The notes below the pieces were generated by a model, which searched no databases, was not told where the DNA came from, and saw only the letters and a program-made list of their open reading frames with translations. This document shows, piece by piece, positions 31,975 to 43,290 of a DNA stretch of 64,000 nt. Numbering within the stretch: position 1 is the stretch's first letter; each line of letters starts with the position of its first letter. This DNA comes from Pseudopyrenochaeta lycopersici. Its lineage: Eukaryota; Ascomycota; Dothideomycetes; Pleosporales; Pseudopyrenochaetaceae. Position numbers and translations under genes: made by a program. Location of the stretch: positions 1,330,831 to 1,394,830 of the forward strand of contig NHZP01000009.1 in the NCBI GenBank assembly GCA_003313425.1, given 5' to 3'.

Positions 31975-34900
31975 TATTCCCTGTTACAGTTGTATTTACT
32001 AATTTATTCTTTACAGTTTCCTAAGTTTAATTTTAGTTCCTAAGTATTCTTAGAGTTAGGGTACCCTTTCTATTTAACTAGGTACTTATCCTCTCTGTAC
32101 TTATCTTCTGTAATCTTAGAACATCGCATATTAAGGATTTTCTTAACTTTATACTCTGTTTCTTCTTTAGTCTCGTACCTAAAGGTTTTCTGTAGTAGCG
32201 TTGCTAGGTACGCAGGTTCTAATAGTTTAACGTGGAACCTTAGGTGGATTTTTGCGTCTTTAGGTAGTTCTAACGTATACGTAACTAGTTTGTTACGTTG
32301 CTTAACTAAAAACGGTCTAACTTTAACGTAGTTTAATCCTTTATTAGGTTATTTCGTGCGTAGGTTTTTCGTAAGTAAGTATACTTTATCCCTCTTTTTT
32401 AGCTAAGGCGCTGTTTTTCTTTTCTTGTTAACATATAAAATTTGTTATCTTTGTCTTTTCTTAAGTCTTTCTTGTAGCTATTTTAGTATTGCCTGCAGTT
32501 CTTCTGCTGTTCTAACTGTAGCTTCCGCTTTAACACTTAAAAAGTTTCCTTTAAATAGGTTTAGGTGTTTCCCGTAGTAGGCGTAAAACGGTGTTTCGCC
32601 TGTTACTTTAGATTTACTATTATTAAATGCGATTTAGGCTGTAGGTAACAGTAATACCTAGTTATCCTGTTATTTATTATAATACGCCTGTAGGTATTAT
32701 TTTAGGGTTCTATTTATTCGTTCTGTTTATCTATCAGTTTCTAGGTAGTATGCTGTAGATAGTTTCCTTTAGGTGCCTATCTTAGCTATAAAGGTTAACC
32801 AGAAATTAGATATAAATAACTTATCTCTATCGCTAATAATAGTTTTTAGTATACTATAGTATTAGAATATTCAGTCTTTTATTATTTCCGCGAGTTATAG
32901 TGCTGTAAAATTCTTTCTAAACAGTATAAACTCTGCGTATTTAATACATCTGCATACTACGTTGCATATCGCATTATACTTATATCTAGTTACTTTGTCT
33001 GCAGACTTAAGTAAGTCTGTAATAAAGTCTATTACTATATCTTCCTATAGCTTTATAGGTATCTTAATTGCCTGCGACTTACTATAGGGTGTATAAGTAG
33101 CATATTTATTTTGTTAGCAGGGTATACACTTCTTAATGTGTGTCTCTACTTTCTGTCTTAGATTCTTAATGTAGTAGTTTTATTAGATAAGTTCTATATT
33201 TTTTATAACTCCTAGGTATCTATGTATTAGGTTATTATAGTGTTATTAGATAATAATCCTATATAGGTCCTTAGGGACTTCTACTTATATTTTTAAAATT
33301 ACGTAGTATTCTTGCAATAGTCCTAAAGTTCTATCTTTATTTATTTTCAGGATTACTATATAAACTTTAGTTTTCTTTCTTACTATATTATATCTTCTGC
33401 TTAGAGCGTCTGCTCTCCTATTTTCCTTTCCTAGTGTGTATATAATCTTAAATTTATATTATCCTAAGAGTTCTAACTATCTTACCTATCTATAATTAAG
33501 TTGTTTAGTTATTATAAAGTATATTAGGTTTTAGTAGTCTATATAAATAGTAAGTTCTAAGTAACTTTCTGCGTATATTCTCTCATGTTACAGTACATTA
33601 ATAATAGCTTTAAGTTCTTTATTATAGATGTTGTATTATTCCTCTATTTATAAGAACTTTCGTGAGTAATACGCTATAGGGTGCTACTTACTGTCTTTTT
33701 TCTGTAAGGCTACTACTCTAATTGCGAGATCTAACGCATCTGTTTCAATCCTTAGTAATTATCTACCTCTAAATAATATAAGTACTAGTTTAGCTATACA
33801 GGCTTCTTTTAGCGTTTTAAAGGCTTATTATTGTTCTTTGTTCTAGTCCTATTTTTCTTCTTTTTTTATTAGTTTTATTAAGGGTGTTGTAATCTTAGCG
33901 AAGTCCTTAATAAATTATTAATTAAAGTTAATAAATCCTAGGAATAACTAAATATCCTTAACTATTTATAGCGTCTTCTATTCTTAGATTATCCTAATTT
34001 TAGATTTACTAATTTATACTCCTTATCTTCTAACTATGTGTCCTAGGAATTCTACCTCTTCTTTATAAAATTTATACTTTTCTAGTTTTAACTCTAGGTA
34101 GTAGTCTCTTAATCGTCGTAGTACTTCCTTAACATAGTCTTAATATTTGTCTATATTCCTTAAGTATACTAAAATATTGTCTAGGTAGGCTATAGCATAT
34201 ATATTAAGACATTCTGCTAAGACGTTATTAATTAAATCTTAACACGTTGCTGGCGCGTTTATTAGGCTAAAGGGCATTACTGTGTATTTATAATATCTGT
34301 ATTGTGTCCTAAAGGTAGTTTTCTATTCCTCTCTTTCTTTTATTCTAATAAGGTTGTATACTCCTCTTAGGTCTAGCGCGGTATAGTATTAAGCTCCTGT
34401 TAATCTGTTACGTAGTTCTTATATATTAGGTAGCAGGTAGCGATTCTTTTTAGTAATGTTATTTAGCTTTCTATAGTTAATGCATAACCTTAGCGCTCTA
34501 TCTTTCTTTAGCGCGAATAGGACGGGATATCCTGCTAAAGACTTAGATTTCCTAATAAAACCCTTCGCTAAATTTTTATTAATATATTTCTTTAGGACGC
34601 CTAGCTTGTAATCGCTTAGGCAGTATATTAGTACAAACCTAGGCTGCTTGCCTTCTATAAGTTCTATCTTATAGTCCTATTCTTAGTGTTTTAGTAGTGC
34701 TTTCTTTCCTACCTTTTTAGTAAATATATCTCTAAATTCCTTATATTCTTCTAGGATCTTAGGAGTAGTAGCTAACTCCTTATTCTTCTTAGCGTTCTTT
34801 ACTAGCTGCTAACGAAGTAGCTGTTTCTTAGCTTTTTACGAAGGTTTAATATTTATTATTGTCTTCTTATCTACTAAGGCATGCGACTATTACGTAGGCA

Positions 34901-36200
34901 TTCGTGCGTTATCCTTTGCACGCACAGATACTCTTTATTTCGTCTAGTTAATTACTAGGTTATAGTATCTTAACTAAGGTAGTCCTAGTATAATATCGTA
35001 GGCGGCCGTCCTAAAGACGTCTAGTCTAACCTAGTATGTTTTAGAGGCTAGGCTAAGGCTAGTAGTAACCTTGTAGGTTATTATTCCTCCTAATTTTCTG
35101 TTTGCTACTATTATCTAGTAAGGTGTTTTCTTTAAGACACGTTATAGTCTTACTTTTAACATAGCTGTCTTAGAGATGTAGTTTACTTATAATCTAGAAT
35201 CTATTAGTGCCTTTAGCTCCTTTCCTTAGAGTTTTATTCTAAGTCAGAAGAGACTCTCTTCCTTTTATTAGATAGCCTAACACTGCTTATTAGTGCTGTT
35301 TAGTTATAGACGAATCCCTTGTCTAGTTCTAGCCTCCTCGCTATAGGAAGGTTTAGTCTTTAATTTCTGTCTAAAAAAGAATTTTCCTTAAAACTATTTG
35401 CTTCTTTTTCTAGCTTGTAGCGCTTACATCCTAAATTTATGCAGGTTTGCTATAATTTATTAGTGCATCGCTTATTTATAATAATGTTTTAATTTGCGGT
35501 GTGCTTATTATTATATCCTAGGAAATAATTTGTTATTTATTTATCCTACAAGTAGTTAATACAATCGTCCCGTTAACAGTTATACTATTACTATTTTCAC
35601 GCTCCTTTTAGTATTAGGAAGTATCCTTCTTATAGCTTAATAGCGTAATAATAATCGCAGTAATTATATATACAGCAGAGGTATAATAGTAGCCTATGTT
35701 TTAGGTTTCTCTAGTTGTAGTTATATTAGAAGAGTTTTCGTCCTTTCTCTACTTAGGCTAAGGCCTTTTATTTAATTTACTGTTTAGCTCGTTCTATAGA
35801 GAATCTAATATACTTAATATTCTCTATTACGTATTCCTAATATATATTATTCTAGTTTAAGGGTTTACACTTTATCTTCTAGTCTTAGCATCGTGCGCAT
35901 ATGTATTTTCTGCTGTGTATTTTCTATAGTACTGCTATACCCTATATTCTTTATATTTTGTTATCTAGTGCCTATGCTTCCTTAATACTTTCTGTAGGTA
36001 GTAGTTAGTCCTAGTTAACTAGAGTCCCTAGATGTAGTTCTGCTAGAGTCTTATTATTCTAGTTAATTTCCTAAGTATTTAAGGGAACCTATCTGTAGGT
36101 TCCTATAATCTAGTTATTATCCTACTATAGTAGTAATAAGGGTCTAGTACTATAGTCAGGTGTAGTAACTACCTCCTAGTCTCTAAATTAGGTGTTGTTA
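31975..36200 (-). pseudogene. D pol polyprotein, RIP-degraded
   Basis: From left to right on the plus strand, the reversed protein shows a chromodomain (about 32000-32190; YLVK.KGYPNSKNT.ELKLNLGNC), the integrase end (about 32200-32400; LNYVKVRPFLVKQRNK), the integrase core (about 32480-33350), RNase H (about 33450-34000), RT (about 34050-34700) and a protease region (about 35000-35250). No ORF above about 60 codons remains. Confidence 0.72.
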
Positions 36201-36204
36201 AAGT

Positions 36205-37098
36205 TTTTAATTATGTTAACTTTAAGTTAGGTAACTTTATTCTTTTATCTATAATTCTTTACGAAGTGTCCTTTCTTCCTATAATTATAGTAATTTCCTT
36301 TTAACTTCTCTACATCTGTCTTCTAGTTTCCTACCTTCCTGTTCCCTTACTTCTTATTAACGTTATCTAGATACATTAGTTCTAGTTTATTAGAAGTGTA
36401 GTAACTAGCAGTGTAAGTATTTCTAGGGTAGCGAACATAGCCTTTCTATTTACCTGTGTAGTTTATTTTTCTATTTCTGTAGCTTTATAGTTCCTAGTTT
36501 AGTTTATATAGGTTATTATTAATTCTTATATAGTCTTTAATTAGGTTATTAAGGTCTTTAATAACGCATCCTATTCTTATAAGTTCCTCTCTAACCCGTA
36601 GTTTTAGGCCTTATCAGAATATTTATTTAAGAGCCTTGTTGTCCTATCTAATAATCGTAGAATACTGCTTAAACCTGTTAGTATAGTTAGCGACAGAAGT
36701 GTGTTATTTAAGTTCTTGTATGTGTTATTCTGCCGCGACTTTCTTAGTTTGCATTCTAAAAATCTGCTAGATATGCTTTTTAAACTTATCCTAATCTTTA
36801 AATATTTCTGTATTATCCGCGTTAATAACTTCCTAGTCTATGTATTATTCTAGTTATAGCGTAACCTAGTCTAGCGCCTTACCTGTAAGGTAAGTAATTA
36901 TAATAGGTGCCTTATTACTTTTAGTAATGTCCTTATAGAGATAAAAGTATAGGTTAAGTTAGAGTAACTATCCTTTTAGATGTTATCTGTTACTATTAAA
37001 CGTAGTAGGTTTACTAATTAGGCGACCTTTAGTAGTCACAGTTAAAGAGTTAGGGGTAGCTACGTATTCGCTAGGGCTACTTATCTTAAGGGTAATTA
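36205..37098 (-). pseudogene. D gag with mutated zinc knuckle
   Basis: The frame starts at the LTR edge with LITLKISSPS (compare C1 LNTLKISNT). The zinc knuckle (about 36250-36300) reads YYNYRKKGHFVKNY: a CX2CX4HX4C motif in which all Cys codons became Tyr, the change RIP causes (TGY to TAY). His is kept. Confidence 0.65.
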
Positions 37099-37101
37099 AA
37101 A

Positions 37102-37496
37102 TATTAATAATCTAATTAAGTAGTTATAATATAAAGTAACTAGTATTAACTATTTAGTATCTTTAGAGTATTCTATAGATATGCAGGCTAGGTTAAAAGT
37201 AGAAGTATTAAATAGTAGGATACTTGTAGATTGTTTTAAGTTAATTACAATATACTATAGGGCTACATTATACGAGTCTATATACATGATTGTCTTATAG
37301 GATTCCTATAAGGCCCCCTCTGGGATTTCTGGGTTTGTCTCTGTCCTATAGGACATAGTCTGTCTTGGCGTAGGTTTTCTGGGATCACGTGATCCTGGCG
37401 TCATCGGTTGGTTCAGAGGCTCGGTCTCCACGTTGGTCGCTCGTGCCTCCTCCCTCATCCTTATAACCGCCGCCTTCCTACTTCCTGTTCGTAACA
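37102..37496 (-). repeat. 5' LTR of D
   Basis: 395 bp. The right half is well preserved and has ATCACGTGAT (37384-37393) and the end CTTCCTGTTCGTAACA; the left half is RIP-mutated (start TATTAATAATC for TGTTAAAGATC). The open frame 37306-37497 inside it is not a gene. Confidence 0.9.
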
Positions 37497-37708
37497 ACTA
37501 TGTAGGCTTTTTCTGCTCTTATTAGCTATAGCCTAACTAGAATAGACTGTTGTGCCTCTTAGGCATCGCTATATTTTATAGAGCTAATAAGGTAGTTTAG
37601 TATAATCTTATAGTTCTAGTGTTATAAATAAGAGGTAACGCTAGAATTAAATATGCGTAAATAATAAGAGCAGCCCTACCTATGTAGTCTGCTAGAAATA
37701 AAGGTAGG

Positions 37709-37958
37709 TGTAATGGGCTGCGCCCTTTGAGCAAGAGAGGCTTCGCTACTATCGCACGGGGAGTAAACTCCTTAATCTCCTCTATCCCTTTTTTTTATAA
37801 AGTCGTATAAGTTAGTAGCTAGAGGGGCATGTCCCTTTTTACTCGTACGAATATATATATATATCCTCTAAGGATACCTGTAACCTCTTCTCTATCTTTC
37901 TCCTTCTGTAGTATAGGACAAATGCACACTCGTTAGCTAGGCCTCTTCGCCCATAACA
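37709..37958 (-). repeat. solo LTR of family A
   Basis: 250 bp, here reading TGTAATGGGCTGCGCCC...CGCCCATAACA, with an exact duplication GTAGG (37704-37708, 37959-37963). It is almost free of RIP mutations. The 37502-37703 DNA before it is AT-rich, CpA-poor and unrecognised. Confidence 0.93.
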
Positions 37959-37963
37959 GTAGG

Positions 37964-38205
37964 TATAGAGCCTAATTAAAAGTAATAAGCAGAATAGTCT
38001 AAAATCTTATTAAATTAACGTAGCTAATGCACTAGCTACTTTGCAAAATCTTAGTTTTAAAGTGAATTATTATAGTGTGTGGTGCATAATGTTGAGATCT
38101 CTCGCATCTCTAAGTCTTATCACCGAATTTCGCTAACAAAGGAAACCTATTATCACCTGATTGCCTAGGTACCCTGTGCAACGGCACAGTAAGAGTAAAG
38201 TATAG
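37964..38205. other. short non-RIP stretch, no gene
   Basis: From about 38025 the composition is ordinary again (CACCTGATTGCC, GTGCAACGGCACAG), unlike both neighbours. No coding frame or repeat match was seen. It may be a piece of original single-copy DNA or a young unknown insertion. Confidence 0.4.
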
Positions 38206-39042
38206 TAAAGTAAGAGAATTTATAACTAGGGTTAGCTTAGTAGGCGTATATAAAATATATTACTATATTTATAGAACTATCAAGTCTCTACTACTAGCGC
38301 TATAAAATATATACTATACGTACTACGCTTACTAGCTTAAGTATTAGTTAGTAGTAAACCTATAATAGTAGAGTCTAAAATATAGATAGAGACCTTATAC
38401 TAACTATAGTAAGAGAACGCTTTTACCTAGTAGTAGATTATAGACTCTACGTATATAGAACGCACTTAAAGTAGTAGAAGGGCGCCTATTTAGCGTCTTA
38501 ATAAAGGAAAAGTCTTAAGATATAATAGTAAAATATATATTCTAAAAGAACTAGTTATTTAGTAAAAGATTTTAGTTTAGAACTATAATATATACATAGT
38601 AGGCTACTTTAGTATATATAGAATACTTAAGCTAATTAGAAGGCTATACTATTAGCTAATACTTAGTTATAATATTTAAGAGTATATAAGAATATATACT
38701 ATTTACTAAAGGAGTAAAGCTCTAAAGTATAGTTAATATAGAAAGTTAGCACCTCTACTAGTTCTTAAGGATATATTTAAGAAAGTTATACTAGACTTTA
38801 TTTCTAGGTTACTTTTAGTAAAAGATAGTTTAGGTTATATATTTAATATAATATTTATAATTATTAATTACTTCTTAAAGATAGCGCTTTATATACTTAC
38901 TTTAAAGATATAAGATATAAAATAGAGTATAAAAGCTTACTTTAACTATATAATTTTAAAATTTAGGGTATAGAAAGGTATTATATTAGATAGAGGCCTT
39001 ATCTTTACCTCTAACCTTTAGGTAGAAATTTACTACTCCCTA

Positions 39043-40394
39043 CAGTGACCCCGCAAAAGTTTCCGCCACACTAGTCGCGACGCGTTCCCTCACAACATCT
39101 CCTTCTCAACTTTCAAGTATCATAACTATGCCACCACGTCGCTAAATTTTATAAGAAATAGACTAAAATACGCGCAGAGGCCCTAATTTAATAGTCCAGC
39201 AGCGAGATCAAATTATTAGGATGCTGCATGGTGGTTCTACAGTTGCTTAAGTTGCTGACGCGTATGGCCGGAGTGAACGCGCTATACGCGACCTTAGGAA
39301 GAAATATCACTAAACAGGCACGACTGCAGATAAACCTCGCAGCGGCCGGCCACCTATACTATCGCTTTATTAAAAGAAGATTATCTATCGCAAAGCACGT
39401 GCGCAGCCAAAAATTGAGTACAAAGAGCTAGCTGAAGTGGCAGTGGTTGTGAATCCAGATGGCACCTCTTTGAAGCCGCCTAGCTCTAGCACACTATCCC
39501 GATACCTTAAAAGACAAGGCCTCACTAAATCTCCTTGTAAAAAGCGTCCTAAGCTCCATCGCGGGGATGCGTTAAGGCGCCTTAAGTTCTGTAAGGAGTA
39601 CTCTTAATTCCCGTGGCATCAGCGCACGCTCAAGTTCTCTGACGAATGCTTAGTTCAGAAGGGCTTAGGGTAAAACTAAGAGTGGGTTTTTCGAAATTTA
39701 CAAGAGAAATAGAAGATAATAATGCTCTAAACCTATAGCTGCGGTAAAAAGGTGTTATAAATGGTATAGGGTTTAATATGGTTAGATGAACGTGGGTGTG
39801 CCCGGAGAAGTCCTCTAGTTATAATAGAGCGTGATTTTGATGCTCCAAAGTATGGGTACTCTGCTAAAAGTTACATTAAGGCCTTGACTAAAGGGCTTCT
39901 ACCATCTTGGCGTCGTTCTTAGCTTTTTATGCAGGATAACGCGCGCATACACACAGCTGCAGCAACGCGTGAGTTTCTGCGCGAGCACTACATCACCACC
40001 ATTAAATGGCTAGCATACTCACCTAATCTCAACCTAATTGAGCACCTCTAGTGGTACCTGAAGAAGCGCATGTACAAATTCTATCTATAATATAATAATT
40101 ACAGCTAAGCTATAGAAGAGTAGGATGGCTTTTGCAGTGCATTAAAAGAGTGCTGGTTGCGCATACCAGCTAAGCTCATCAAGCGCCTTATCTTGAGTAT
40201 GCGACAACGAATTACTGCATGTAAAAAGGCACGAGGATGGCAAATAAAATATTAAACATCTATGCAACTCTTAACCTAAAAAAATAATTAATTATATAAT
40301 ATTTTGGCTGAGATATATGGTGTTGAAGTTTGGTGTACATGTGCTTGAGAGGGTGGCTCGTGCATGCGCGGCGGAAACTTTTGCGGGGTCACTG
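39043..40394 (+). mobile_element. Tc1/mariner element Tc1-A, 1352 bp
   Basis: 25-bp perfect inverted repeats (starting CAGTGACCCCGCAAAAGTTT), flanked by TA on both sides (39041-39042, 40395-40396). One transposase gene fills it. It is moderately RIP-mutated and inserted in the much more mutated G integrase remnant, so it is younger. Confidence 0.95.
39128..40255 (+). pseudogene. Tc1-A transposase with about 18 in-frame stops
   Basis: A single register of 376 codons runs from ATG to TAA without any indel, but about 18 codons are TAA/TAG. N-terminal helix-turn-helix: RDQIIRMLHGGSTVA.VADAYGRSERAIR (about residues 35-65). Catalytic DDE/D domain: FSDE (first Asp), MQDNARIHTA (second Asp) and SPNLNLIEHL.WYLK (third acidic residue, Glu, spaced as in DD34E). 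All catalytic positions are still encoded. Inactivation is by point mutation only. Confidence 0.9.
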
Positions 40395-41073
40395 TATAGG
40401 TAAAGCGTAAGCTAAGCACAGCTTTCTATCTATAAACAGATAGGTAAATAGAATACTAGAATTAAACGCTTAAATAGTACCTTTAAGTCTTTATATTAGT
40501 AGCTTAGGATAACTAGGTTAAGCTTTTAAGTACAGCCTAATTTACGTATAATAATTTAGTTTATAAGTTAATAAAATTAACTCTTTTCTATACTATATAT
40601 AGTAAGTACCTACTAGTTACCTTACCTCTTAAGAATAGTAGGCTAGAGGGGGAGATACCTAATATAATAGATAGAGTTAAGCGTATATATAGCGTAAGGA
40701 CTACGCTTATAGAATACCTATAAAAATTATAAGAGTATTAAAGCTAATATTATAATAAAAAGTATAAAGATAAAGTATTCTACTAAAGAGATCTTATATT
40801 ACTTAGTACTAAGTATATTAACTTAATCTACTAACTAAATAAAAAGCTATCTAGTAAGTTTATTAGACTCTTTAGAGTATAAGAAGTAGTAAGAACGCAG
40901 GTATATTAGTTAATTCTACTACTTTACTAATATATTTATAATATATTCTATATTTTACTCTTTAAATACTAGAAATCTTAGTAAGAAGAAGAGGAAAATA
41001 CTTAGCTACCTAATATTACTTTTAAAGAAAAAGAAGTCTAGAAAATTAAAAAGATCCTAAGTAAATACAGTTA

Positions 41074-42385
41074 CAGGACAAAAGTTTGTTCGCCAAGGAG
41101 GTTAGCGTCCCTATTACTACTTAAACCCTTAACTTTAAAGCACTATAACATTACGTAGGATAGACTAAACTAGATAATTTTTAGCGTAAATTAATTATAA
41201 TACACTTAATATTTAGTCTAGTAGCCCTGTGTAAGTCTTACAGCGTTAAGGTAGTGTAGTATGCTAGTAATTAGCTTACGGATTAGTAAGTTAGGGATAG
41301 CTGCCTACACCTCTAATAACCTTATTTTAAAGCGATCCGAGTTATCTTCAGACTCTCCTATATAATTAAACTTAGGGTAGAGCTTATAAGCCTTTTATTT
41401 AAGTGCCTACTAGAGATATTTAATTAGGTTAAGGTCTAGAGAATATAGTAGGAAGTTAACTATCTATACGCCGTAAACCTCTAACTACTTCTTTAAGAGA
41501 GTAGTAATATAGATATATAAGTTATCCTATATAAACCTCTTACTAGCTCTATATTAAGGTAATAGGCCTTCCTTAAGGGCCTAAGTATAACTCTACGCAC
41601 TATAGCCTTTACGTCGTACTAATAGATTGCGGGTTATAATTACTAGAGGACTACGCCTAACACGACCCCCTGCAGTTATCTATATTAACGCCTACACTAT
41701 GTAAGTAGATTAGCGAGTAGTAGTAACCTTATCTATTATCTTATACCTCTATTTCTTATTAGGTAATTACTATACCTATAGTATGTCGTGGCTAGAGCCT
41801 TAGGCAATTAAGTACTCGTCGCTAAACCTAAAGACTGTCCTCTGCTAATTAAAGCTATGCTAATCTGTAGTAAACTTAAGACGTAAAATTGCTATAGCTC
41901 TATTAATTTTTAGTCTATGCTTTACTCTAAACTTATATAATCTAGCTTTAAAAAGGGTACATTAAATAGTCTTCTTTAATACATAGGGGGTAGCTTTATT
42001 AGCTACCTACATGCCAGCCTCTTTAAAGAGCTTGCGGTACTTAATTTTTAGGAACTTTCTAGTAAGGCGAAGCAGCTTACGATAATCGCGCCTAGTTAAA
42101 ATAGGTAGATAGCCTATCTAAGAGCGCGAGGTGTTACTAGTAGTAGCCTCTTATTATTATATTGTCTTCTAAACGCAGCGTTGCGAACAGCTAAGAGTCT
42201 CTGCAATTTCCTTAGTCCGCACACCCGCCTCTTTCTAGGCTAGAACATAATTACGCTAGCTTTCTAATAGTTTACCTCCCTGTATTTAATTACTACTAAT
42301 TTCTGTACTAAAAGCTCTTATTTTAATGTAGTTATGTTGAGTTAGAGAAGCAGTGGTTCTGCGCGTTCGCGTGTTGTTGTTCTGG
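41074..42385 (-). mobile_element. Tc1/mariner element Tc1-B, main part
   Basis: The left end CAGGACAAAAGTTTGTTCGC follows a TA (41072-41073). The other end was carried away by the inversion and is at 30932-30964. Joined, the element is about 1345 bp, like Tc1-A. The D element inserted near that end with duplication ACGTG. Confidence 0.85.
41190..42321 (-). pseudogene. Tc1-B transposase, RIP-degraded
   Basis: Minus-strand frame with an N-terminal helix-turn-helix (ESQRNYVLA..EAGVRTKEIAETLSCSQRCV), then FRFSDEYLI (first Asp), FIQDNLYIY (second Asp) and VNFLLYSLDLNLIKYL.QALK (third region; PDLNPIE-type with Glu changed to Lys). Stops are at Gln/Trp codons; the start codon appears as ATA. It is distinct in sequence from Tc1-A. 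Confidence 0.8.
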
Positions 42386-42390
42386 CACGT

Positions 42391-42785
42391 TGTTACGAAC
42401 AGGAAGTGGGAAGGCGGCGGTTATGAGGATGAGGGAGGAGGCACGGGTGACCAACGTGGAGACCGAGCCTCTGAACCAACCGATGACGCCAGGATCACGT
42501 GATCCTAGAAAACCCACGCCAAGACGGACTATGTCCCATGGGACGGAGACAAACCCAGAAATCCCAGAGGGGGCCTTATAGGAATCCCATGAGACAATCA
42601 TGTATATAGACTCGCACAATGTGGCCCTATAGCACATTATAATTAACTTAAGATAATCTATAAGTATCCTACTATTTAATACTTCTACCTTTAACCTAGC
42701 CTGCATATCTACAGAATACTCTAAAGATACTAAATAGTTAATACCAGTTGCTTTATATTGTAACTACTTAATTAGATCTTTAATA
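42391..42785 (+). repeat. solo LTR of family D
   Basis: 395 bp, TGTTACGAACAGG...GATCTTTAATA, in opposite orientation to the D element. Well preserved in its first half, including ATCACGTGAT (42494-42503). The right duplication ATAGT (42786-42790) matches, reversed, 37497-37501. The open frames across it (42332-42706 minus, 42390-42581 plus) are not genes. Confidence 0.92.
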
Positions 42786-42790
42786 ATAGT

Positions 42791-43288
42791 ATTAAACTAT
42801 TAATATTAAAAATACAAATATAAGAGCGCTATATTGTGATACAGAGATTATAGGATTACCTAGAAAGAGCTAGGTATTTATTTAACCCTAATAAACTTTT
42901 AAGAAGGATAGCGCTGTTGCAGCCAGCCTTTAGAACCTTTAAGAGGGATAGCGCTGTTACGGCCACCCCCTCTACATTTTTAGAGCTAAGAGTTGACAGG
43001 AACTAGCTTTGTTAAGGCTGTATCCTTGTTATCTTACTATAACAAATTAAGACTTCCTATAAGATAAGCGGAAGCTAACTTAGTAGTAGAATAAGAAGAA
43101 TAAGAATAAGAATAACTATAAATAATTAAGAAATAATTTAGAAGTAGTATAGTATTAGATTTTAGTTAATTATTAGCGTTAGTAAGGAACTGCCTAGTAG
43201 TTGCAGTCTCCTTATTTAGTTATACTAAAGGGCTGCAGCAGCCTATTTAAGATTTAGCCTTCAGTTATCCTTATAGCTAAATTAACAC
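42791..43288. other. RIP-mutated repeat, unidentified
   Basis: AT-rich and CpA-poor. It has a 40-bp direct repeat pair (about 42899-42928 and 42939-42968, AGGATAGCGCTGTT core) and a GAATAA microsatellite near 43090. No domain seen. It continues beyond the two pogo insertions at 46365. Confidence 0.4.
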
Positions 43289-43290
43289 TA

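Larger units (their letters stand above)
30965..37496 (-). mobile_element. family D element (complete chromodomain Gypsy)
   Basis: 6532 bp with LTRs 30965-31359 and 37102-37496 (395 bp each). gag-pol is on the minus strand and an antisense coiled-coil gene lies beside the 3' (left) LTR. The two immediate flanks do not match each other (ACGTG left, ACTAT right); the matching duplications are found at the other end of an inversion (see 37497-42390). RIP damage is strong in the interior. Confidence 0.92.
38210..41071 (+). pseudogene. Gypsy integrase remnant (element G), split by Tc1-A
   Basis: Heavily RIP-mutated. After removing Tc1-A (39043-40394) a plus-strand frame gives integrase features: DRG(L)IFTSN-like at about 38990, then YLQTDRQTER at about 40430-40460, QAFKYSLIYVQLN, then the pol C-terminal segment LLSTKYINL..LTKKLSSKFIRLFRVQEVV (about 40800-40900). 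No LTRs were found with it. It differs in sequence from A-D. Confidence 0.6.
37497..42390. other. inverted segment between two D LTRs
   Basis: The D element has ACGTG on its left (30960-30964) but ACTAT on its right (37497-37501). The solo D LTR at 42391-42785, in opposite orientation, has CACGT on its left (42386-42390) and ATAGT on its right (42786-42790). Inverting 37497-42390 puts ACGTG on both sides of the D element and ATAGT on both sides of the solo LTR, and rejoins the two pieces of Tc1-B. So the segment was inverted by recombination between the two 395-bp D LTRs. Confidence 0.9.

Noticed and set aside
42332..42706. 124-codon minus-strand frame, and similar frames at 30945-31163, 37306-37497 and 42390-42581
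   Set aside because: All fall inside D LTRs, read different strands of the same repeat, and have no conserved start.
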